From: Ignavibacteria bacterium UBA7675
GTDB lineage: Bacteria > Bacteroidota > Ignavibacteria > Kapaibacteriales > UB7675
Length of the DNA stretch: 23,495 nt
NCBI GenBank assembly: GCA_002483085.1
Contig: DLHF01000074.1
Span: 1-23,495 of the forward strand
Direction: 5' to 3'
A program made the position numbers and the translations under genes. The notes under the pieces were generated by a model that saw only the letters and a list, made by a program, of their open reading frames with translations, was not told the DNA's origin and did no database searches. Each line of letters opens with the position of its first letter. Position 1 is the first letter of the stretch. Positions 15,901 through 22,266 of this stretch are shown piece by piece.

Positions 15901-16209
15901 CTCTATAACGCCGTAGAATCCTGCGGACACCACCTGGACTTCGCCATCCTCAATACGACGACGGGCACATGTGTCGCTATTGGCACAGAAGGAAAAACCT
16001 ACACAAATGATACAGGCAAACCATATGCAACAAGGCACTATGAACAAACTCAGGTATTACATCGGGCAGGCTGGCGGATTGTTCATCTTCCTTATTTTCG
16101 GTGGTATAACGATGGTCGGGCTCAGCACGCCAACGACCCGCTCATGGCGGGCGAAGTCGAAAGCCTATATCAGCACCTTGCGGCACTGCTGGATATAGAA
16201 CATCTATAG
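12934..16209 (+). CDS. DUF4011-like / SF1 helicase / PD-(D/E)XK nuclease protein
   Basis: 1091 residues in one intact frame. Residues about 50-140 resemble the DUF4011 region (LFLGIGCLAGQIR, then IIAPLLFVPVSLEYE). The superfamily 1 (Dna2/NAM7-like) helicase core has LSEPQKQGI before Walker A, GPPGTGKS at 317-324, a long helical insert, Walker B with DEASQ at 659-663, CIVGDEHQLGL (motif III), LNEHFRSMPQL (motif IV), GTPEEFQGNE (motif V) and VATSRAT (motif VI). The last 150 residues look like a Vsr/MTES_1575-type endonuclease fold: D1002 in HHLDFAIL, then E1019-G-K1021, giving D...ExK, then HRAGWRIVHLPYF. Proteins of this architecture occur in anti-phage defence (the DUF4011-helicase-Vsr protein Hhe, as I recall), but house-keeping roles are possible. 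It overlaps the convergent transporter gene by 6 bp. Confidence 0.85.
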   Translation: MSTILSYLRYLDVMSRKIGSATGMTRIFSNRKTPGLNRHYYDYDSLLRNNNEQQQKRCRLYLRAMYDATAQEGNRRLFLGIGCLAGQIRKHNSRKSTIIAPLLFVPVSLEYESAGVDYEILWEDIQLNYDGLATLLQLATVDDSESDNPHHLAPEMLIALSAIEQSLSTIHHQQEFLEETFVGNIWRTLQQAIRQLYGIATSQQEFAIDNLRSYLDNEAVFFNTRFFFQADTPSDISIAHGIRNITSQIEQEGDCDNNLLKKLLEGVLEDRSIEIQRNLMPDDEVERAILQLPISLSEPQKQGIRNAWTSEVSYIQGPPGTGKSHTITAILLSAILLGKKVLLVSQKKAAIDIIREKLNRTTRTSTYISDNTILFAGSLPEDRRALKSYIQSYIQSAKNSSVASTSSPALHYSHLINALTDRVYELTNDLHMEVELHHEFYKSTFRFSALHSYFRSTYPDSLITCLAERPGDLSSLVDYLFEIDKRYRNDGALLKKEVLSLKISLRRLLHVLGADADEAKIYQWLALRQFSNIAQYFSRLHEVTLLRSRILARQRSLRPPDELRSEIEQQQTRLKSTTLEYLRTSYEEHLRSSATTSRNNADLFARMLHFRKPNRITRLMQSIDYKNFTDTFRLWTGEIRDIGDYIAFTPELFDLVIVDEASQVNIAEFLPVFYRGRRICIVGDEHQLGLQASGMFTLNRNFERMIWNQQFPALPYEAAKTKNILVSESSILDFIISDNTFAVPKVMLNEHFRSMPQLSHFTSKQFYNGELRIMTEVGNNPLRSCFQMIQVAGQRKDGEKMIPAEVEAAIDIIRGIIRNSLHRTDPQLSSHTFPDDLPTLGIVAFTSDQVQELRERLRDELDTNELARHHVLVGTPEEFQGNERNIIIITPAVDKLHSGAAFYGNVRRFNVATSRATHFTYFIYTALSSQLMHSYRDYIESMQPASGHRRSAFYNEWKFSTDFLTTEFDHNMSECLHRFVEQHSTGNLHLYNAVESCGHHLDFAILNTTTGTCVAIGTEGKTYTNDTGKPYATRHYEQTQVLHRAGWRIVHLPYFRWYNDGRAQHANDPLMAGEVESLYQHLAALLDIEHL

Positions 16210-17148
16210 TGTGCGTTTATCGCCCAGCATGGGCATAATTCCTTCCGATGAAAAGCTCTCTAAATGGCTCAACACATCGACAGTCTTGCCAATTGCCTTG
16301 CCGACAGCTACCTCGGCTTCTGTGGCAATATCATGTGCATGCTGAATTGTTGTCTCATCGGGAAATTGCAGGTGAAAATCGACATATACACAGGTACTGC
16401 TCTCTCGCAAACGCAGCCTGTGAAACGTAATTCCATACTTTTTGCAGAAAATATCCAGTGTATAGCGTGCTTTTTCTTCGAGCTCTGGATTCGTTTTATC
16501 CATCAGGCCGCGCACAGCATTACGCATGAGCTTGACGCCCTCATACACAATGTTAAGTGCAAAGAATATTGCCACTAACGGGTCGAAAAATGTAATATTC
16601 GTCAGCATAACGACACCGAGACCGATGATAGCTCCTATACTTGTCCAAGCATCCGTCAGAATATGCTTTCCATTGGCAAGAAGAATCACCGAGGATGTCT
16701 TCCTACCTACACGCATGAGATACCACCCCAACAGCCCATTAATAGCTCCGGCCACCCCAACAAGGATGCTCCCAAGTCCGATCCGCTCCAGTTCAATACC
16801 GCCGATCAGTTTATCAACAGCAGTGTACACAATAACAATTGCGGCAATAACAATCAGTCCACCTTCAAATCCGGCAGAGAGGTACGAAATTTTATCATGT
16901 CCAAAATGGTGATCTTCGTCCGGGGGGCGATAAGCTATGCGCAGGCTGTAGGCTGCAAACGCCACAGCAAAAATATGGACAACAGTTTCTGAAGCATCTG
17001 AGAATATTGCCGAGGAGCCGGTAAGCAAAAATGCGCCCCACTTCAGGAACAGCATGGCTATTCCTGTAGCGAGCGAAATATTCATGGCACGGCGTTCCTG
17101 TCTCGAAAGCTCATGGCCTGTCGTTCGGCTTTCTATTTCGTGATCCAT
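16204..17148 (-). CDS. Cation diffusion facilitator family transporter
   Basis: 314 residues. CDF proteins exchange divalent metals (Zn, Fe, Co, Mn, Cd) for protons at the cytoplasmic membrane. There are about six membrane helices between 24 and 205 and a soluble C-terminal metallochaperone-like domain (about 215-300, FHRLRLRESSTCVYVDFHLQFP). HFGHDKISYLSAGFEG (81-96) is typical of the family. The helix 5 metal pair is H162 and D166 (HILTD). In helix 2 the usual D/HxxxD is E54-xxx-H58 (SDASETVVH), a less common arrangement that prevents a confident guess of the metal. The ATG at 17148 has a weak GTGGA upstream. It follows rho on the same strand, separated by a terminator, and is convergent with the helicase gene. 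Confidence 0.92.
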   Translation of the reverse strand: MDHEIESRTTGHELSRQERRAMNISLATGIAMLFLKWGAFLLTGSSAIFSDASETVVHIFAVAFAAYSLRIAYRPPDEDHHFGHDKISYLSAGFEGGLIVIAAIVIVYTAVDKLIGGIELERIGLGSILVGVAGAINGLLGWYLMRVGRKTSSVILLANGKHILTDAWTSIGAIIGLGVVMLTNITFFDPLVAIFFALNIVYEGVKLMRNAVRGLMDKTNPELEEKARYTLDIFCKKYGITFHRLRLRESSTCVYVDFHLQFPDETTIQHAHDIATEAEVAVGKAIGKTVDVLSHLESFSSEGIMPMLGDKRTL

Positions 17149-17245
17149 CTATTCCACTTATACTGACAGTTAGAACGAGAGCGAATACGCGAATATCCGA
17201 CACCTGCCAACTATAACCAACATCTATGGGTACAATGCCAGAATT

Positions 17246-17285
17246 TAAAACACAACACCCTTCCGAAATACGAAAGGGTGTGTTT
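17246..17285 (-). terminator. Terminator after rho
   Basis: On the minus strand ACACCCTT (17281-17274) pairs with AAGGGTGT (17262-17255), with additional pairing AAAC/GTTT outside a 3-nt bulge, followed by TTTT (17250-17247) and AT-rich sequence. It lies 25 bp beyond the rho stop and separates rho from the transporter gene. Confidence 0.75.
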
Positions 17286-17309
17286 ACAAGACTGCACAAC
17301 GGCTTTTTT

Positions 17310-18617
17310 TTAGGAATTCATCGAATTCAGAAAGTCCCTGTTGCTCTTGGCGGCGCGCATGCGATCCAGCAAAAACTCCATTGCTTCGATAGAGGAGTAC
17401 TCGCTCAGAAGCTTGCGTAAAATCCAGATTCGGTTCAAATCGCCGCTGTCCACGAGCAACTCTTCTTTACGTGTACCGGAGCGATTCACATCGATAGCCG
17501 GGAAAATACGGCGTTCAGCCAGCTTGCGGTCGAGCACCAGTTCCATGTTACCCGTACCTTTAAATTCTTCAAAGATGACTTCGTCCATACGGCTTCCAGT
17601 ATCGATCAGCGCAGTAGCGATGATAGTAAGCGAGCCACCTTCTTCAATATTCCGCGCTGCGCCAAAGAATCGTTTTGGCTTGTGCAGAGCATTAGCGTCC
17701 ACACCACCAGACAAGATTTTACCGGAGTGAGGCACCACAGTGTTGTGTGCACGAGCAAGACGAGTAATCGAATCGAGCAGGATCACGACGTCTTGACGGG
17801 CTTCTACAAGGCGCTTAGCTTTTTCCAGCACCATATCTGCTACCTGCACATGGCGCTCGGGCGGTTCATCGAATGTCGAGGAAATCACTTCGGCCTTAAC
17901 CGAACGCTGCATATCAGTTACTTCTTCCGGGCGCTCATCAATCAGCAGCACCAACAGCTTTACTTCGGGGTGATTCCGGGCAATACTGTTAGCCATTTTC
18001 TGTAGGAAGATAGTCTTACCAGACTTCGGCGGCGATACAATAAGTCCGCGCTGCCCCTTGCCAATGGGAGAGAGAAGATCGACAATACGCATATCGTATT
18101 CGCCGGGACTTGTTTCGAGTTTCAGCCGCTCGATGGGATACAATGGCGTCAGGTTGTCAAAGATTGTGCGGTCGCGCATAACATCGGGATTCACGTAGTT
18201 TACGCGTTCCACTTTTAGCAGCGCAAAAAACCGCTCGGCGTCCTTTGGCGGACGCACCTGGCCATTAACCGTATCGCCGGTACGCAGACCAAAACGCTTG
18301 ATCTGCGAAGGAGAAACATAAATGTCGTCGGGTGAGGGAAGGTAGTTGTAATCCGCAGAACGCAAAAATCCGTAGCCATCAGGAAGAACTTCGAGCACCC
18401 CTTCGTTGAACGAAAACCCGTTGGCCTGAGCCTGCTGGGTTTGCAGCAGCGCCTGCGCTTCTACGATTTTGAAAATAAGTTCCTGTTTCCTGAGATCGCT
18501 GTAATTGGTAATACCGAGTTTCTTGGCAATTTTCGTCAGTTCAACGATCTTCTTAGCCTTCAACTCCGCAATGTCGATCGTTGCAGGCAGAGCTATATCG
18601 TCATACACTTGAGACAT
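17310..18617 (-). CDS. rho: Transcription termination factor Rho
   Basis: 435 residues, close to E. coli Rho (419) and without the large N-terminal insertions seen in many Bacteroidetes. Rho is a hexameric RNA-dependent ATPase that ends transcription. It shows an N-terminal Rho_N helical domain (about 15-60, IAELKAKKIVELTKIAKKLG), the cold-shock-like RNA-binding domain (73-140, GVLEVLPDGYGFLRS), Walker A PPKSGKT at 196-202, Walker B with VILLDSITRLARA (278-290), the Q-loop SGKILSGGVD (298-307) and the R-loop region GTGNMELVLDRKLAERRIFPAID. The Walker A serine replaces the alanine of E. coli. The start at 18617 lacks a Shine-Dalgarno. No rho autoregulatory leader can be recognised. Confidence 0.98.
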   Translation of the reverse strand: MSQVYDDIALPATIDIAELKAKKIVELTKIAKKLGITNYSDLRKQELIFKIVEAQALLQTQQAQANGFSFNEGVLEVLPDGYGFLRSADYNYLPSPDDIYVSPSQIKRFGLRTGDTVNGQVRPPKDAERFFALLKVERVNYVNPDVMRDRTIFDNLTPLYPIERLKLETSPGEYDMRIVDLLSPIGKGQRGLIVSPPKSGKTIFLQKMANSIARNHPEVKLLVLLIDERPEEVTDMQRSVKAEVISSTFDEPPERHVQVADMVLEKAKRLVEARQDVVILLDSITRLARAHNTVVPHSGKILSGGVDANALHKPKRFFGAARNIEEGGSLTIIATALIDTGSRMDEVIFEEFKGTGNMELVLDRKLAERRIFPAIDVNRSGTRKEELLVDSGDLNRIWILRKLLSEYSSIEAMEFLLDRMRAAKSNRDFLNSMNS

Positions 18618-19139
18618 GATAAAAGAACCTGAATAGGAATGTGGAAAAGATGGGAGATAACGCTAACGTAGCCATTTGCAGATACGTTCCATCGAAATTT
18701 GATCGCTTCGCACACGAAAATTTCTACCGGTTACGGTACAGGAGACGCCGAAGACCACTCTGCACACGATATTGCAATGGAATGCGGAAGTACAATGGCA
18801 AAGGAGTCGGGAGAAGTCGGTCGTTTCTGTCAGAGGATGACTTTATCAATGGAAGAGATTCGGCTACACCGCAAAACCGAGCATCAATATAGCTCATTTT
18901 AGAACGTTAGTCAATAGAAAACATTGTGAAAAAATGTACAAAAAGAAAAAGAAAAGTCCGGTTCCTCCCCTGGTACCGGACTTTACATTTGCGATGTTTT
19001 GAGTAAGAAAACTGCGCGTCCCTGCGCTTCGCTGTACAGGGCTGCTCGTCCATGAGCTGCCTGTACAGGCTCTCTCTCCGTGAGTACGCCCACACACTAC
19101 CTTCCCTGGCTGTGCTATGAGGGCATGTTTATCCTACTC
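18618..19139. other. Intergenic stretch between flgE and rho
   Basis: 522 bp with no convincing gene. The half next to flgE holds a perfect 12-bp palindrome GCCTGTACAGGC (19059-19070), with a second CTGTACAGG at 19032-19040, and a strong terminator (18939-18984). The half next to rho (18618-18900) shows nothing I can name and should contain the rho promoter. Confidence 0.55.
18939..18984 (-). terminator. Terminator of the flagellar hook operon
   Basis: On the minus strand AAAGTCCGGT (18984-18975) pairs perfectly over 10 bp with ACCGGACTTT (18962-18953) around a 12-nt loop containing AGGGGAGG, followed by TTCTTTTTCTTTTTG. It lies 156 bp after the flgE stop and is the first strong terminator there. 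Confidence 0.85.
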
Positions 19140-20477
19140 TTATCGTTTCAACTGATTGATTTCCTGGAGAAACTGGTCGCTTATCGTTACTGTCCGGGAT
19201 GCGGCTTCAAAGGCCCGCTGTGTCGAGATCAAATCTGTGAACTGTTCTGTAAGGTCTACATTACTTTCCTCCAGCGCGCCTCCTGCGATGCTGGTGGAAG
19301 GGAAAATTTCGACCGCAGTTCCTACAACCGGCAGCCCGCTATTGGGCGATACCGAGAAAAAATTACTTCCCTGTTTGAGCAAGCCCCCAGGATTTGTAAA
19401 CTTTGCGATGACTACTTGGCCGAGCAGTTCTGCTTGACCATTGGTAAACGCACCGATAATTTTGCCAGTCTGGTCAACGCTTATACGTTCCAAATCGCCA
19501 GAGGCGTAGCCATCCTGTCCTGTAGCAGATACAGTGTCCTGAGCCGCAAACTGTGTCAGGCCGCCCAGCAGATCGGAAGGATCAGCCAGTGTAATAACCA
19601 TATTCTTCGGCGTTGCAGCATCAAATGTAGGCGAGCTGCCTATTGTTGTAAGCGCCGTGTTAATGTCAGCCGCATTCACAGTGAACGACGTAGGCGTGTT
19701 CAGTGTGCCATCAGGATTAAATGTTACTGCTGTTGTTGTTCCAATCGGGTTTGCCGTATCACCATCAATATATAAATCGAGGTCGTAGGTGTCCGCAGCA
19801 GTTTTTGTAAATTCTAAGCGGAACACATGCTCACCACCCTGATTGTCAACCACGGTAATACTCGAATTGGTAATATCACCTACATCGGCACCGGCATTCA
19901 GGTTGCCTGCAACACCCACATTTTGGGTTTGGCGAGGCGCTGATTTAAATGTCGGAGAAATCTGCACATCAGTCAGAGCCCTGTCGAGCACATTGGTTCC
20001 GTTGGTGTCTTTTACCACCAGACCATTGGCATCGGTGCGCAGGTTGTACCCTTGCACATAGGCACCTGTAGAGCCATCGACAAGGTAGCCATCGCGATCG
20101 AAAGAAAATGCTCCAGCCCGCGTAAAGAGCTCTTGTCCATTGCGCTCTACCATAAAAAAGCCATCGCCCTGCATCGCGAGATCCGTAGCGCGATTTGTTG
20201 TCTGGATTGCTCCTTGCGAGAAGTCCATATTAACTGCACCCACTCGCACCCCAAGCCCAATCTGCAACGGGTTAATACCACCAATACCGCCACCTGTAAT
20301 GGCATTTGGCGAGCTGCCGAGAGCAAAAGTCTGGTTAAACTGGTCAGCGAATGTAGCACGGCTCCCTTTGTAGCCAAGCGTATTCACATTTGCAATATTA
20401 TTGGAAATAACGTCCATGCGTTGCTGGTGCGCGCGCAGCGAGGATGTACCTGCTGTAAGCGAACGAATAAGCGCCAT
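19140..20477 (-). CDS. flgE: Flagellar hook protein FlgE
   Basis: 445 residues, typical for FlgE. It polymerises into the hook outside the cell and is exported by the flagellar type III apparatus. The N-terminal D0 signature SNNIANVNTLGYKGSRATF (25-43) is followed by GLGVRVGAVNMDFSQGA and AMQGDGFFMV, which are FlgE/F/G family blocks. A variable D1/D2 region rich in Thr, Asn and Asp follows (about 150-330). The C-terminal D0 helix GALEESNVDLTEQFTDL...QRAFEAASRTV is complete. The start at 20477 has a strong GGAGGG seven bases upstream. It is the last gene of the hook cluster and is followed by a terminator. Its leader carries two hairpins (20637-20679). Confidence 0.96.
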   Translation of the reverse strand: MALIRSLTAGTSSLRAHQQRMDVISNNIANVNTLGYKGSRATFADQFNQTFALGSSPNAITGGGIGGINPLQIGLGVRVGAVNMDFSQGAIQTTNRATDLAMQGDGFFMVERNGQELFTRAGAFSFDRDGYLVDGSTGAYVQGYNLRTDANGLVVKDTNGTNVLDRALTDVQISPTFKSAPRQTQNVGVAGNLNAGADVGDITNSSITVVDNQGGEHVFRLEFTKTAADTYDLDLYIDGDTANPIGTTTAVTFNPDGTLNTPTSFTVNAADINTALTTIGSSPTFDAATPKNMVITLADPSDLLGGLTQFAAQDTVSATGQDGYASGDLERISVDQTGKIIGAFTNGQAELLGQVVIAKFTNPGGLLKQGSNFFSVSPNSGLPVVGTAVEIFPSTSIAGGALEESNVDLTEQFTDLISTQRAFEAASRTVTISDQFLQEINQLKR

Positions 20478-20636
20478 AGCGGATCCCTCCGTTAAGAAGT
20501 TTATAAGGAAACAGTATATGTCGAGATAAACGTTTCCTGCCCGGTTGCCATCCTGGTACCGGCGGGAACGAGAAAATATGGGGTTTTCAGTCAGATACGC
20601 TCGTCAATCAATCGGAGCGCGTTAGGAGGGTCTCCT

Positions 20637-20679
20637 GCCCCCTGTCGGACGACAGGGGGGCGAGGTCCAACCCTTGGAC
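20637..20679. other. Pair of hairpins between TIGR02530 gene and flgE
   Basis: GCCCCCTGTCG (20637-20647) pairs with CGACAGGGGG (20650-20659, plus a closing GC at 20660-20661) around a 2-nt gap, giving a very stable stem. A second hairpin GTCCAA/TTGGAC (20665-20670 and 20674-20679) has a 3-nt loop. No T run follows on either strand, so a processing, stability or attenuation element is more likely than a simple terminator. Confidence 0.6.
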
Positions 20680-20745
20680 ATCAACAGCAGTTACATCCTG
20701 TAAAGAGCTATTTGCGCATCATGCGCGGTCCAGCCGAATCCATGG

Positions 20746-21135
20746 CTATACAATCACGGCAGAATCAATATTCGTAAAGACATTGTCTTTCAACTGGTCG
20801 TTGTGCACAGCGGTAATCACCGTCTTGTTGCGAACACTTACGATGAACGCCATATCACGCATCAGCACGAGCGATTCCTTCGCACCTTTTGCTTCTGCTT
20901 TGGCGACCGCCGATTCCAGCTTGTCCATATCTTCCTGTGAAAGAGCAATCTCTCTACTATTCAACCGTGTCTGTGCATGAGCTGAAAATTTAAGTCGATC
21001 AATTTCCTGCTCAAAGATAGTCTTAAATGAAGCTGAAGGCTGTCCCGAAGGAGTAGGCGGCGTTTTGTGCCGCTTTAGCTCTTCAACACCACCGGCCGGG
21101 ATAAACGGAAGCGATACTCCGTTAATATCAGGCAT
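20746..21135 (-). CDS. Flagellar operon protein (TIGR02530 type)
   Basis: 129 residues. It matches the small conserved protein found between flgD and flgE in many flagellar operons: FSAHAQTRLNSREIALSQED (about 50-69), then KLESAVAKAEAKGAKESLVL and AFIVSVRNKTVITA, ending in NVFTNIDSAVIV. That ending, with the 'S.HA..R...R.I.L' start, is diagnostic. The function is not settled to my knowledge; its constant position suggests a part in hook assembly. The first 45 residues are proline-rich and variable. The start at 21135 is fixed by AAGGAGG five bases upstream. It is separated from flgD by an unusually long 397-bp gap that contains a dispersed repeat, and from flgE by 268 bp with hairpins. Confidence 0.88.
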   Translation of the reverse strand: MPDINGVSLPFIPAGGVEELKRHKTPPTPSGQPSASFKTIFEQEIDRLKFSAHAQTRLNSREIALSQEDMDKLESAVAKAEAKGAKESLVLMRDMAFIVSVRNKTVITAVHNDQLKDNVFTNIDSAVIV

Positions 21136-21532
21136 ATGAACCTCCTTGTCTGTCTTCCGAATTTACAGCATTCCGTGCTGTAAATCAAGCCGGTTGATCT
21201 CCATTAAAACTACCGACACAGTATCGTCGCGCTTTTCCGAAACTTTAGGACTGTCTGCAAAAAAATCAAATTTTTTCTCTTGCTATCTTTGCCTTCCAAC
21301 AGCCGTGTATCACATAGCACAATACCTGTACAGTTCTTTTGTGCTTCGCTCGATATGGCATTCGTCCTCTGCACGGCGCTATACGTCGTCTGCGCATCGT
21401 TCTTACGATAATTTCCCGCCGCGTGGCTGCTCGGGCCTAACTGCGCCGGTATTGCGACCGGTGACAGCGACCGAACGCCAGGACAACAATGCCCGTGCCA
21501 CATCTCATTCTTCACAACTATCGTGGAGGTCC
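21136..21532. other. Long gap inside the flagellar hook cluster
   Basis: 397 bp between flgD and the TIGR02530 gene, where flagellar operons usually have only a few bases. It contains repeat copy 4 and otherwise no recognisable gene. The frames that cross it translate the repeat. A promoter for the downstream genes could lie here, but I see no convincing TAnnTTTG or sigma-28 element. Confidence 0.55.
21453..21502 (+). repeat. Dispersed repeat, copy 4 (50 bp, short form)
   Basis: Begins TGCGACCGGTGACAGCGAC, identical over 19 bp to copies 1 and 3, and ends TGCCCGTGCCACA. The centre is diverged and lacks the CCCGTTAGG core. It lies 31 bp after the flgD stop, inside the hook cluster. Confidence 0.85.
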
Positions 21533-22216
21533 TCATTGGGTAATATCTGTAATATCGCCAAGCGCTACTTCGCGGCCATTGATGACCACAGCGGCGCCAT
21601 CCGCCTTGAAGCGCACGGACTCTACAGTACCAAATGTGTAAGGATCGGCCTCCAGCGTTATGTCGTCCTTACCCTTTGCCTTTACGGTAAAGGTATAGTC
21701 CCCGGAGGGCAGAAATGTGCCATCGTTGTTTGTGCCATCCCATGTAAGAGTGTTATCGCCCTGCTTCCGCTCTATTTTGGGTTCGAGTGTGCGCACCAGA
21801 TTGCCTTTGGAATCGCGAATTTCTACGGTGACTTGGCGAGCATCTGCCGACAGCGTATAGCCGATTTTGGCGCCATTAGTACCGTCGAAGTCTATTTTGT
21901 TGCTGTACGCTTTTACACTTTTGCCGATAAGCGACGCAGCCGACACATTTGTAATGGACTGAGACAACAGCAGGTTTGTCTGAATCTGCTGCTCAAGAGC
22001 CGACCGGATATCGCTTAGTTGTTCCAACTGCGAAAACTGCGCCAGTTGTGCAGCGAATTCTTTGTTGTCAGTGGGCTGCAACGGGTTCTGCTCCTTTAGC
22101 TGAATAGTCAGCAACTTCAGGAACTCATCGCGCCCAAGGTCTTTTACTGGTTCTTTTGCCTGGGCTTTTACATCCTGAAAAATCGAGCTATTAACCCCGG
22201 AAACTCCGTCTGCCAT
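21533..22216 (-). CDS. flgD: Flagellar hook assembly (cap) protein FlgD
   Basis: 227 residues, standard for FlgD, the scaffold that caps the growing hook and is absent from the finished flagellum. The N-terminal conserved block DEFLKLLTIQLKEQNPLQP (30-48) continues with FAAQLAQFSQLEQLSDI. The C-terminal part has the FlgD Ig-like/Tudor domains (about 100-220): VTVEIRDSKGNLVRTLE, TWDGTNNDGTFLPSGDYTF and TVESVRFKADGAAVVING. The ATG at 22216 has a strong AGGAGGA upstream. It follows fliK by 50 bp in the same operon. The next gene downstream is unusually distant, 397 bp away. Confidence 0.96.
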   Translation of the reverse strand: MADGVSGVNSSIFQDVKAQAKEPVKDLGRDEFLKLLTIQLKEQNPLQPTDNKEFAAQLAQFSQLEQLSDIRSALEQQIQTNLLLSQSITNVSAASLIGKSVKAYSNKIDFDGTNGAKIGYTLSADARQVTVEIRDSKGNLVRTLEPKIERKQGDNTLTWDGTNNDGTFLPSGDYTFTVKAKGKDDITLEADPYTFGTVESVRFKADGAAVVINGREVALGDITDITQ

Positions 22217-22266
22217 TGGTTCCTCCTGCTATTCATAAAAGTACATTGCTCTCTGTTTCCAGATTA

